Shown here: in pieces, positions 52,944 to 61,484 of the stretch
Numbering within the stretch: the stretch's first letter is position 1
Layout: each line of letters begins with the position of its first letter
Origin: an uncultured Butyrivibrio sp.
Lineage (GTDB): Bacteria > Bacillota > Clostridia > Lachnospirales > Lachnospiraceae
NCBI RefSeq assembly: GCF_947169445.1
Contig: NZ_CAMVPU010000013.1
Span: forward strand, 1 to 64,000
Length of the DNA stretch: 64,000 bases
Reading direction: 5' to 3'
Translations under genes and position numbers: made by a program
Notes under the pieces: generated by a model
What the model saw: the letters and a program-made list of their open reading frames with translations, nothing else
Database searches by the model: none
Told to the model about the DNA's origin: nothing

Positions 52944-55900
52944 TTAGAATCTGTCGTTAATAATCCTCACAATTTCTCCGGCGATTTTGTAGTATACATT
53001 CCGACTAAAATGATTTATGCAGTACTCAAAATCATTCTGAGAATGTATAAAATCGGTAATATTGATCGTATGCATTCTTTCATGATCTTCCGCAAACTCC
53101 TGTAAAATAGGATTGTAGGCTCTATAGATATCCACTAATCCGGCATATCCAACACTTTGCTCCCCCTCATACTGAATCTCACTTCCAAGCATAAGGATTA
53201 TTTCTGGTCTTCCCTTAACATGGTCATAAATATAATCCAAATTTCTTAAAAGCAGATCTACAGGTGTAATGCCAACAAACTCCCAGTTCTCCGCAAATTT
53301 TTCGATGATTTCCCTTGTAAATGGAAAATCATGATTAAAATACTCTCCTCGTATGAAACCATCTACATTATCCAAATCTGTCAATGCTGTGGCTTGGCTC
53401 GAAAAGCTGATATATGCTCCCGTTTTCTTATTTTTATACAAGCCAGCATTCAGATCCTGCATTGTACTAAGACATATGATATGGTATTCCTCTTTAAACA
53501 GTTTCGTTTCAAAGTCCCCTTTTATAATAAATGGGACTTCATTTATTATTTCTTCAATCTCCTCATCACACATATGGGCGGACTGCCATATGTGCATAGT
53601 ATGATTTTGTCCTGTGGTAGTAAAGCCACGCTCGTTTACATAATTAAACTCAGTAGTAATATTGCCGCCTCTTAGATATGGAATCGTAGAATCCATGTCG
53701 CAAGGCCCCTTCATAAGAATTCTTACTCTTTTTTCCTTTTCAAAATCACTTGAGATTTCATTATCCGAGTCTTCTTTTATCCATGTAACTTCCTTGTTTT
53801 TCTCAAGCGGTACAGAAATCTTGCCCTTTATCTCAAAATCAGGACATCCCAGAAGATTATAGATATACTGCTCAATTCCCATGCCAATTACTCTGCAGGA
53901 AAAAAGAAAATGTCTCATGAATTTCTCACGGGTATTGTAACAATAAAAGCCTATAATTCCATATTCTCCAAACTTATCCTGAGCCCTTATATATGCACAA
54001 TCATACCAGTCATCTGTAACAAGTCTTGTCAGAAGATCTTTATTCTCCCTGTTCTTGGTATAGTTAAGTTGATTGCTGCGTGCTACAAGTTCTGTTATTC
54101 TGTCTATTTCCTTGAGGCAGTCTTTATTAATAGTAATCCTGATGTCACTGTCATATAAAAACTGCTCATTATTTTCGTAGCTAGTCTTTGCCTGTAACTT
54201 TTTCTCTAAAAGCTTATACTGATCAAGTCTTGAATGTTCTTTGTCCTTAGCTACTGTCTTGGCAAAAAAATTTACCAAATATGGGATAATATCCGGAGTC
54301 GCAGTCATAAGATCAGTGCAGTGATATTTTGCTTCTTCCAGGTTTCGGACACTATCATCGATAAAAAGAACATTTTCTGCTCGGAGCCCCATATTCTTTA
54401 TCTTTGTTTCTATTTGTCTGCCCTTGTCATCCCAATTAATATTATTGAATACAAATAGTTCATCTATCCCCACCGACTTAAGTTCTGACAATACAGGTTC
54501 TTCATCATTCTTTGAGGAAATGCTGTTGATAACTCCATGATCAGTAGCATTTTTAATAAGCTCCACATTAGACAGTGGTAGCTCAACATCCCCTTCACTT
54601 ATGATTCCATGCCAAAAAGTCTCATCCATATCCCAGATGATAAGTTTAATCTTTTCGTATGAGAAATCTTCATAGTCCTGATTCTTGATAATAATAACTG
54701 CATCATTCCTAAGGACAGATGAAAGAGCATCCATTTGAAGCCTTCCAAGTCCTTCATATATCTTTTTATCCGCAATAAGAATGTCATATGCATTTCTATT
54801 ATCCGAGTTCTTAAGTTCCTCTATACTCCTGAAAGCCTTTTCAGTCTTGCTTACTATCTCATAAAGAGTTGGATTGTTCTCGATACCAACAACCTCGCTA
54901 TTGGTAAAAAGGCTCCTTACAGCCTTAAGTTCAGATCCCAGACCGCAACCAAGCTGCAACATACTAAATCTAGAATCCAGATTATAAGGAATCTGAGACA
55001 GTGCAGTTCCGCTGGCGTAGCAGTATTTCAATATGTCAAAACCATATTTTTTCTCAAAAAGCAGATGATGTTCATTTAGTAGCTTCTCATAATCAGTCTT
55101 AATAAAGCTTTGACTTCCTACATGATAAATAAAGCTATTGCGTACTAAAAGTAGTCTATAGCCTCTTTTAAGGATTTCAATCGAAAGTGCGTCATCCTCG
55201 TAATAGCCAGGTGCAAAATCCTCGTCAAAACCACCTATTTCATCCCAAACTTGCCTGCGGATAAGCATAGCAAAGCCTGAGAGCCTTACTCTTTCAAGGT
55301 AAACCCCACTCATTGGCACATTATTCTTTTCACCATATTTTATATATTCCTCAACAGATTCAAAGGTAACGTCCACCTGCTGCTTGTTCCCTGCATAATT
55401 GGATATACTCCCGACTGCTCCAATATCATCAGCAGAGTAAAGAGCCTGCTTCAAGTAATAAACCGAATCAAATACCAATCTGGTATCATTATTAAGCAGC
55501 AAAATATCGAACTTTTCATATTCGGTATCCAAAGTGGAAGCCACAGCCATATTGCAGGCTGGTCCAAAACCTATATTCGCAGCATTCTTTATAAGTTTTA
55601 CATCTTCCTGCTGCTCAAGGTAGTCCACAACGCCATCCGTTGATGCATTGTCCACAACTACTATCTGGTAACTTCCGGGATTTAATACATCCCTTATACT
55701 CTTGATATTTTGCTCCATAAGATGCTGTGAATTGTAAGATACTATTACTATCAGTATTCTCTCTTCCCGGTCCTCAGAATTATGAAAACCTCCTATTGTT
55801 ACATTAGCTCCCTGCTGAAGCTGCATATCATCTTCCCATACTTCCTTATACCCATCTTTGTATTCCATCTGAGCCAGCTGAAGCATTTTCTTGGCTGATA

Positions 55901-56786
55901 ATTTCTTTTGATATTCAGGATTATCAAAGAAATTCTTGTTATCCTCCCGGACATTCTGCCCCTTTTCAAAAGAAATTGCGTCAAAGTCTCTGGAAAGCCA
56001 CTCAAAGTCTCTGTCACAGATAGTATCTTTGTCAAAAAACGAACCTCCTAGTCTGAAGGAATGCCATTCACGTAGTTTATATACGCTTGGAAATCTAAGG
56101 GCCACGAATGTCCCGTAGGTCTCAAATTCACTGAAAGCTGAGTCATATATCTTATCTGGTTCGATACAGTTTATGATTTTCTCCCAAAATTTGGTTCCTG
56201 GAATGCTATCATTCTTTTCAATCTCATCAATGAGTGCCTTCATAATGTCGCACTTCATTAACATATGCTCTGAAATAAAAGATCTCTCTATTACCTTTCT
56301 AAAGCCAGGCAATATCTTTCCCATAGTGTCAAAATACTCAGGATGATGCTCATGCTTAAGATCAAGGTATGGCTGGCCTGTCTCGCCACTGAACATATTT
56401 ATTTCCCTACATGGCACGGTATCTCCATCCCAGACCATGTAGTACTCATCCTTACAGCTATATGCATACTGCATCTTCAAAAACTGCTGGTAATACCACC
56501 CGGTAATACCTCTAGGAAGAGACTCTGAGCCAATTACTGGTTCAAGTTTTTTACTCATGCATGTATGGACTTCATCGAAAGAAATCAATTCATTTTCATC
56601 AACCCATTTCACATGTTCTTTTAATACTTCGTCGTTAAGGACTATCTCTCCAACTTCAGGAGCTCCTATAAAAACCAGCTTTCCATATTTAAAGTTATCA
56701 ATAAGTCTAGGATATAAATTGAGTAATCGTTTACAATCAGAAGGAGTAACAACTATAAGTACATCAAAATGATTTCGATTATCCAT
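52944..56786 (-). CDS. DUF6492 / GT2 / FkbH-type HAD-GNAT / SGNH-like megaprotein
   Basis: A 1280-residue protein. Residues 1-290: DUF6492-type transferase-like domain (GWYYQQFLKMQYA, DGD at 120-122). 345-590: GT2 (VVVDNASTDGVVDYL, LNNDTRL, GGFDEDFAPGYYEDDALSI). 607-705: short methyltransferase-like fold (LQLGCGLGSELKAVRSL). 715-845: HAD-IIIC domain with DMDET (719-723) and FIDDS (808-812) intact. 870-985: GNAT-like FkbH C-terminus (ARSNQLNYTKN). 1020-1280: SGNH-like fold (ILMKGPCDM). FkbH proteins load glyceryl groups from 1,3-bisphosphoglycerate onto acyl carriers, so this may make or transfer a glyceryl/lactyl-like substituent for the glycan. That is inference; no carrier protein is visible nearby. 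Confidence 0.8.
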   Translation of the reverse strand: MDNRNHFDVLIVVTPSDCKRLLNLYPRLIDNFKYGKLVFIGAPEVGEIVLNDEVLKEHVKWVDENELISFDEVHTCMSKKLEPVIGSESLPRGITGWYYQQFLKMQYAYSCKDEYYMVWDGDTVPCREINMFSGETGQPYLDLKHEHHPEYFDTMGKILPGFRKVIERSFISEHMLMKCDIMKALIDEIEKNDSIPGTKFWEKIINCIEPDKIYDSAFSEFETYGTFVALRFPSVYKLREWHSFRLGGSFFDKDTICDRDFEWLSRDFDAISFEKGQNVREDNKNFFDNPEYQKKLSAKKMLQLAQMEYKDGYKEVWEDDMQLQQGANVTIGGFHNSEDREERILIVIVSYNSQHLMEQNIKSIRDVLNPGSYQIVVVDNASTDGVVDYLEQQEDVKLIKNAANIGFGPACNMAVASTLDTEYEKFDILLLNNDTRLVFDSVYYLKQALYSADDIGAVGSISNYAGNKQQVDVTFESVEEYIKYGEKNNVPMSGVYLERVRLSGFAMLIRRQVWDEIGGFDEDFAPGYYEDDALSIEILKRGYRLLLVRNSFIYHVGSQSFIKTDYEKLLNEHHLLFEKKYGFDILKYCYASGTALSQIPYNLDSRFSMLQLGCGLGSELKAVRSLFTNSEVVGIENNPTLYEIVSKTEKAFRSIEELKNSDNRNAYDILIADKKIYEGLGRLQMDALSSVLRNDAVIIIKNQDYEDFSYEKIKLIIWDMDETFWHGIISEGDVELPLSNVELIKNATDHGVINSISSKNDEEPVLSELKSVGIDELFVFNNINWDDKGRQIETKIKNMGLRAENVLFIDDSVRNLEEAKYHCTDLMTATPDIIPYLVNFFAKTVAKDKEHSRLDQYKLLEKKLQAKTSYENNEQFLYDSDIRITINKDCLKEIDRITELVARSNQLNYTKNRENKDLLTRLVTDDWYDCAYIRAQDKFGEYGIIGFYCYNTREKFMRHFLFSCRVIGMGIEQYIYNLLGCPDFEIKGKISVPLEKNKEVTWIKEDSDNEISSDFEKEKRVRILMKGPCDMDSTIPYLRGGNITTEFNYVNERGFTTTGQNHTMHIWQSAHMCDEEIEEIINEVPFIIKGDFETKLFKEEYHIICLSTMQDLNAGLYKNKKTGAYISFSSQATALTDLDNVDGFIRGEYFNHDFPFTREIIEKFAENWEFVGITPVDLLLRNLDYIYDHVKGRPEIILMLGSEIQYEGEQSVGYAGLVDIYRAYNPILQEFAEDHERMHTINITDFIHSQNDFEYCINHFSRNVYYKIAGEIVRIINDRF

Positions 56787-56840
56787 ATCATCACCATCCT
56801 GCTAAAAAACACACTTTATAACTGTTTTTTTGATTCATTA

Positions 56841-58301
56841 TCAAATGTCTGAATAATAAATTGATAGCCAAGTTGCATGGGTAAGTCCGCCATCGGAAAT
56901 GTTACTGCTAAAGTTCATATATTGCTCACTATATTTAGCCCAGAATAACAATAGCTCGTCTGTATCAATGAAAACCGTGCAGTTCTTTATAAAATGCCAA
57001 TAATGCATTAATAAGTCATCATCTTCTGAAAGCTTTTCTTTATTGATAACCTTTTCATAAAAAGACTGTATCAGATAAGACTCAGGATCCTGCTTTTTTC
57101 CTATTTGCTCTAGTATATTTCTTCTGTCCGCTTCATCCATTTCACAAATACTATTGAAGTTATCACAGGGAACCCTTCCTAAAACTTCTAAATACTGTTC
57201 TCTTTTGACGTCTCCATCGCCCGCTGTGTACTCTAGTCTTTCTGAAATTCCATCTGTACTATAAAGTTTTTTTAAATCCTCCACGCGGCCAAAAGCCATA
57301 AAGTCTGTAATTCTAAAGGGATAGGTACACATGGAATTTTGCCCACCAAGGAACACTATCCGTTCCAATAAGTCATCACAATTAACAGGAAAAGTTCTCA
57401 GCATATTCTTCATATGCACCAAAAAATCAGGATTCAAAAAAACCTGATCCGTTCTGGTTTTCATAACATATTTGGATTTTTTTTCTTCTGCCTGTTGTAT
57501 TCCTCCTAATGAGCTTTTCAGCTGATATCTGATATTCCAAGGGCCGCCATCAGATGGCTTCCCATTTTCCAATATATCTACGCCTATTGTCTTCGCAATA
57601 AGTTTAAAATCCTCAGTTACTTCCCCTTCCCACGTAGACACAATAATTGAAACATTTGGGTAAATCCATCTGTATCGCATCACTGTTTCAAGAGTGAAGT
57701 TTCTCTCATACTTAATTGGCCCCTGAAGAACTACAGATATATCATCATCTCTATACACAGGTAAAAATTTTCTGGTAGAAGTCTGCCACATATGTCTGAC
57801 CATAAACCTGTCATCATTAAACTCTCCAAGATGGTTCAGCTGTGCATACACATTCCCAATATTTGCAACGCCTTCCATAACATCCTTGGGAAGCGATAGT
57901 ATTTCAAACCGTAACTTAAGTAAAAGTTTTCCCAAGGATTTTTCTATTCTATCCCTCTGAGCTTTATCATATCCATTACATACAATCCCGTTTAAATCCG
58001 AAAGGACATCAAACAATATCATCAGCATCTCTTTTAGTTTTTGCTGAATTATTCCTTCAAGAACTCCGTCAATATAAAGATTTGGCTTATATAAGGCACC
58101 TTGAAAAAAGGAGTCTGTAATCAGAGAATTAAGCCTTTTAGCGAGAACATTGAACTCCTGCATTGAAAGTGTCAGTTCACGTATTGCCTCTCTATTGTCT
58201 AACGAGTCCTCGAAAACACCAAATGTCCTTAAAGACGTTATAGTAGTATTGGTAAATGAATCTATAAGCTTTTTCTTGTCGATTGTAGTATATTCCTGCA
58301 T
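56841..58301 (-). CDS. WavE-type (PF07507-like) glycan biosynthesis protein
   Basis: About 486 residues and paralogous to 40593-42002. A helical N-terminus (1-170) is followed by ISVVLQGPIKYERNFTLETV, YRWIYPNVSIIVSTWEGEV, KYVMKTRTDQVFLNPDFLVH and FRITDFMAFG, the WavE pattern. The ATG at 58301 is seven bases after AAGGG and preferred to ATGs at 58331, 58328 and 58319. It starts 33 bases after the DUF6492 fusion ends and sits in the same operon. Confidence 0.78.
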   Translation of the reverse strand: MQEYTTIDKKKLIDSFTNTTITSLRTFGVFEDSLDNREAIRELTLSMQEFNVLAKRLNSLITDSFFQGALYKPNLYIDGVLEGIIQQKLKEMLMILFDVLSDLNGIVCNGYDKAQRDRIEKSLGKLLLKLRFEILSLPKDVMEGVANIGNVYAQLNHLGEFNDDRFMVRHMWQTSTRKFLPVYRDDDISVVLQGPIKYERNFTLETVMRYRWIYPNVSIIVSTWEGEVTEDFKLIAKTIGVDILENGKPSDGGPWNIRYQLKSSLGGIQQAEEKKSKYVMKTRTDQVFLNPDFLVHMKNMLRTFPVNCDDLLERIVFLGGQNSMCTYPFRITDFMAFGRVEDLKKLYSTDGISERLEYTAGDGDVKREQYLEVLGRVPCDNFNSICEMDEADRRNILEQIGKKQDPESYLIQSFYEKVINKEKLSEDDDLLMHYWHFIKNCTVFIDTDELLLFWAKYSEQYMNFSSNISDGGLTHATWLSIYYSDI

Positions 58302-58334
58302 TCCGCATCCCTTTTTCATCTTTACCATCATTAC

Positions 58335-60335
58335 TTATTTAGCAATGATTTTAAACTCTGGAGTACAAAGCAGACCTAATGCGATCTTGTCATTATCATC
58401 AAGGTCTTCAAAATCCTCAGGACTAATCAGCAAAAGATCATATATTCCACGTTGGTTCAGCTGCATCATCTCATCAATGCTTCCATATATTTTTTCCGTT
58501 CCCTTTGCAATATCTGCAATGTCAGTATCAGTCTCTACTCCGTCAGTTCGGGCATTTGGACAAAGACTTCTTATAGCTTTTAAATTGGCTCCAAGGCCAC
58601 AGGAATATTCAAGAACGTTAAAGTTTTCTTCTTTTCCATATGTAATCTGGGAAATCATATTGGGATCGGCGTAAAGGAGCTTCATTAGTTTCTCTCTTCC
58701 ACTTTCCAATGCATTCTCCTGCTCATCCCAGCACTGCCTGTACACAAAACTATTTCTTACGAGCCTAAGTCTATATCCGCAAGCAAGAAGCCGTAACGAA
58801 AAGTCAGCGTCTCCAGCAAGACCATCTTTTTCAAAAGATACTTCAAATCCTCCTACTCTATCGAAAGCTTCTCTTTTGATCAGCAAAGCATAACTCGAAA
58901 GACTCACTCTCTCCAAGTAAGGGTCTTCCATTAAAACATTATTCTTTTCACCAAAGCTGATATATTCTTCAGGTGAATTAAATGTCACATCTATTTTCTG
59001 CTTATTTCCAGCCAGATTTGAAACACTCCCTGCCGCCCCAACATCTTTAGCCGAATAAATAGCATGTTTTAAGAAATGGATGGAATCAAACAGAACCCTT
59101 GTGCCACTCTTCAGCACGCAAATATCCCATTTGCTATATTCTGTGCCATCCATTTTTCTTACAGCATCATTAATTGCTGAGTAAAATGGAAGATTTTTAT
59201 CGGTAGTAACTATTTTATAATTTAACTCTGACAAAGATTCCTTTATACCATCGATACTTAGCTGCAACATTTGGGAATTTCCGTTATCTACAATAACAAA
59301 GAGAGTTCTGTTATCTACTCCCTTTCCATTCTCAAATCCGCCCTTTTTAACGTTGGCATTTTTCATTGTAACCGGATCATCCGCCCATATTTCTTTATAG
59401 CCCCCATTAAATTCCATCTGGATTGCTTGCAGCATCTGCTTTGCAGAAAGCTTTTTCTGATACTCCGGATCATTCATAAAGGAATTGCCATCTCCCATCA
59501 TAAGTTGGTTCTTCTCGAAGGATATGGCATCAAAATCACGTCCCAACCATTCAAAATCTCTGTCGGTTATTGTTTCTATGCTAAAAAACTGCGCTCCCAG
59601 CCTAAATGAATGCCAATCACGGAGCTTATAAATATCCGGATATTTGACTGCCACATATGTTCCATAAGTCTCAAATTCACTAAATGATGAGTCGGTTATC
59701 TTCTCTGGTGGAATTGAATTTATAATCTTCTCCCAAAACTTTGTTCCTGGTATACTATCGTTTTTCTCTATGTCATTTATGAGATTCTGCATGATATCAA
59801 CTTTTATCAACATATGCTCTGAGATAAAAGATCTTTCGATAACTTTCCTGAATCCGGGAAGAATTCTGGTTATGGTTTCAAAGTATTCAGGATGATACTC
59901 ATGTTTAAGATCAAGATAGGGTTTTCCAGACTCAGGTTGAAACATATTTATCTGACGGCAGGGAATTGTATCCCCATCCCAAACCATATAGTATTCGTCC
60001 TTGCAGACAGCGCTGTACTGCATCTTAAGGAACTGCTGATAATACCATCCAGTTACTGCCCGTGGCATTTCTCTACCTTTTAAGATATCCTTTAGTTTAT
60101 CTGCCATGCATCTATGAACATCATCAAATTGAATAAGAGTATTCTCATCCACAACCAAAGAAGCTTCAGATATTGCAACGCTAGATTTCACAACATCTGT
60201 CACCTTAGAAGGACCAATAAAGCACAATTTCCCATACTTATAATTGCCTATAAGTCTGGGATAAAGTGGCATTAGTCTCTGACAATCATCTGCTGTCACC
60301 ACAATAAGAACGTCAAATTTATTTTCAATGCCCAT
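58335..60335 (-). CDS. DUF6492 / decayed GT2 / vestigial methyltransferase fusion
   Basis: A 666-residue protein. Residues 1-290 are a DUF6492 domain very like that of the 1280-residue protein (GWYYQQFLKMQY, VWDGDTIPCR, SFISEHMLIKVD, DSSFSEFETYGTYVAV). Residues 345-560 correspond to the GT2 domain, but DNASTDG reads TDKNLPF and the LNNDTR metal site reads LKSGTR. Residues 564-666 are the short methyltransferase-like fold. Only the N-terminal domain appears potentially active. AAAAGGAG precedes the ATG, and a promoter lies between it and the flagellin terminator, so it probably starts the long transferase operon. Confidence 0.78.
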   Translation of the reverse strand: MGIENKFDVLIVVTADDCQRLMPLYPRLIGNYKYGKLCFIGPSKVTDVVKSSVAISEASLVVDENTLIQFDDVHRCMADKLKDILKGREMPRAVTGWYYQQFLKMQYSAVCKDEYYMVWDGDTIPCRQINMFQPESGKPYLDLKHEYHPEYFETITRILPGFRKVIERSFISEHMLIKVDIMQNLINDIEKNDSIPGTKFWEKIINSIPPEKITDSSFSEFETYGTYVAVKYPDIYKLRDWHSFRLGAQFFSIETITDRDFEWLGRDFDAISFEKNQLMMGDGNSFMNDPEYQKKLSAKQMLQAIQMEFNGGYKEIWADDPVTMKNANVKKGGFENGKGVDNRTLFVIVDNGNSQMLQLSIDGIKESLSELNYKIVTTDKNLPFYSAINDAVRKMDGTEYSKWDICVLKSGTRVLFDSIHFLKHAIYSAKDVGAAGSVSNLAGNKQKIDVTFNSPEEYISFGEKNNVLMEDPYLERVSLSSYALLIKREAFDRVGGFEVSFEKDGLAGDADFSLRLLACGYRLRLVRNSFVYRQCWDEQENALESGREKLMKLLYADPNMISQITYGKEENFNVLEYSCGLGANLKAIRSLCPNARTDGVETDTDIADIAKGTEKIYGSIDEMMQLNQRGIYDLLLISPEDFEDLDDNDKIALGLLCTPEFKIIAK

Positions 60336-60370
60336 TCGCCGGCTCCTTTTGAAAAGATGTTCACATTTTA

Positions 60371-60399
60371 ATTATAGTTTATTAATTGACGTTTTTCCA
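60371..60399 (-). promoter_or_regulatory. Promoter of the glycan operon after flagellin
   Basis: TGGAAA (60399-60394, 4/6 to consensus), 17 bases, then a perfect TATAAT (60376-60371), 35 bases before the ATG at 60335. It lies just beyond the flagellin terminator, so the glycan genes need not depend on flagellin transcription. Confidence 0.5.
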
Positions 60400-60409
60400 C
60401 CATTGAAAA

Positions 60410-60431
60410 GGGCTTCGGAAACCCGAAGCCC
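60410..60431 (-). terminator. Flagellin terminator
   Basis: GGGCTTCGG (60410-60418) pairs with CCGAAGCCC (60423-60431) in a perfect GC-rich 9-bp stem with a four-base loop, followed on the minus strand by TTTTC. It lies 54 bases after the flagellin stop codon, consistent with a monocistronic flagellin transcript. Confidence 0.85.
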
Positions 60432-60485
60432 TCTTGGTAGCGCAATGTCTGCAAAAGACTGCTTTTACTACATAATTTATGAGAA

Positions 60486-61310
60486 TTAGCCGAGAAGTGA
60501 AAGAACACCCTGATTAGTCTGGTTAGCCTGTGCCAGCATTGACTGACCTGCCTGTGCAAGGATGTTGTTGTTTGAATACTTAACCATCTCAGCTGCCATA
60601 TCTGTATCACGAATCTGTGATTCAGCTGCTGTTGTATTCTCATTAACGTTATCAAGGTTCTTGATTGTGTGCTCAAGTCTGTTCTGAACAGCACCGAGAT
60701 CTGCTCTCTGTGAAGAAATAGACTTAAGAGCTGTCTTGATAGTATCGATAGATGCTCTAGCAGTATTGCCGTTAGCACCTGTAACCTTAAGGCCGTTAAC
60801 ACCAATACCTGCAGCACTAAGAGAACCGATACTTACCTGAATAGTGTCAGACTGAACATTGTCAGTACCTACCTGAAGGTTCTTGCTTGTGAATGTTCCA
60901 TCGAGAAGGTTCTGCTCGTTGAACTTTGTAGCACTTGAAGTACGATCAATCTCAGAAATGAGCTTGTTAACTTCCTGCTGGATATATGCACGGTCTGTTG
61001 ACTGCAATGTATCGTTAGCAGCCTTTGTTGCAAGCTCATCCATTCTCTGAAGCATATCGTGAACTTCATTCAGAGCACCTTCAGCTGTCTGAACAGCTGA
61101 AATACCATCCTGAGCGTTAGCAGAAGCCTGTGTAAGACCCTTGATCTGACGTCTCATCTTTTCGGAAATTGCAAGACCTGCTGCATCATCTGCTGCTCTG
61201 TTGATCTTGTAACCGGATGATAACTTCTCACTTGATTTAGCCTGAATACCAGTTGTGATTCCAAGCTGTCTGTTTGCGTTCATCGCTGTGACGTTGTGTT
61301 GTACTACCAT
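60486..61310 (-). CDS. fliC: Flagellin
   Basis: A 274-residue flagellin. The N-terminal D0/D1 helices begin MVVQHNVTAMNANRQLGITT with SGYKINRAADDAAGLAISEK, and the C-terminal helices end SNNNILAQAGQSMLAQANQT. The central region (about 135-190) is short, so it lacks D2/D3 and has mostly core domains; serines and threonines in that region are the likely O-glycosylation sites for the adjacent enzymes. GGAGG lies seven bases before the ATG. Upstream are a sigma-28 promoter and a CsrA-like hairpin; downstream a strong terminator. Confidence 0.97.
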   Translation of the reverse strand: MVVQHNVTAMNANRQLGITTGIQAKSSEKLSSGYKINRAADDAAGLAISEKMRRQIKGLTQASANAQDGISAVQTAEGALNEVHDMLQRMDELATKAANDTLQSTDRAYIQQEVNKLISEIDRTSSATKFNEQNLLDGTFTSKNLQVGTDNVQSDTIQVSIGSLSAAGIGVNGLKVTGANGNTARASIDTIKTALKSISSQRADLGAVQNRLEHTIKNLDNVNENTTAAESQIRDTDMAAEMVKYSNNNILAQAGQSMLAQANQTNQGVLSLLG

Positions 61311-61334
61311 ATTATTTCCTCCTTGAAATTGTAC

Positions 61335-61352
61335 GACAGCATCCTTGCTGTT
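61335..61352 (-). promoter_or_regulatory. CsrA-like hairpin in the flagellin leader
   Basis: On the mRNA, ACAGCA-AGGA-UGCUGU is a perfect six-bp stem with GGA exposed in the loop; CAAGGAUG matches the core of the CsrA consensus. A second GGA lies in the ribosome site about 22 bases downstream. This mirrors the Bacillus subtilis hag leader, where CsrA blocks translation and FliW relieves it. No csrA or fliW gene is in the window. Confidence 0.6.
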
Positions 61353-61421
61353 CGTTTGCTTTGTTTGTGGACTAATAACTATGCTGGCTAGATATTAGCC
61401 CTTGTTTACTTTACACCTTTA

Positions 61422-61448
61422 TTATCGGACATAATTCTAAAAACTTTA
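61422..61448 (-). promoter_or_regulatory. Sigma-28 (SigD/FliA) promoter of flagellin
   Basis: TAAAGTTT (61448-61441), 11 bases, then TCCGATAA (61429-61422), against the consensus TAAAGTTT-N11-GCCGATAA: a single mismatch. The start point would be near 61415, with a leader of about 105 bases. Confidence 0.85.
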
Positions 61449-61484
61449 GCGGTAATATTATAAATAAATTATAAATTTTTGATT

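Noticed and set aside
60368..60817. 149-codon minus-strand frame overlapping the flagellin end
   Set aside because: Out of frame with flagellin, rich in L/R/Q/H from the codon pattern of the true frame, and runs through the flagellin terminator.
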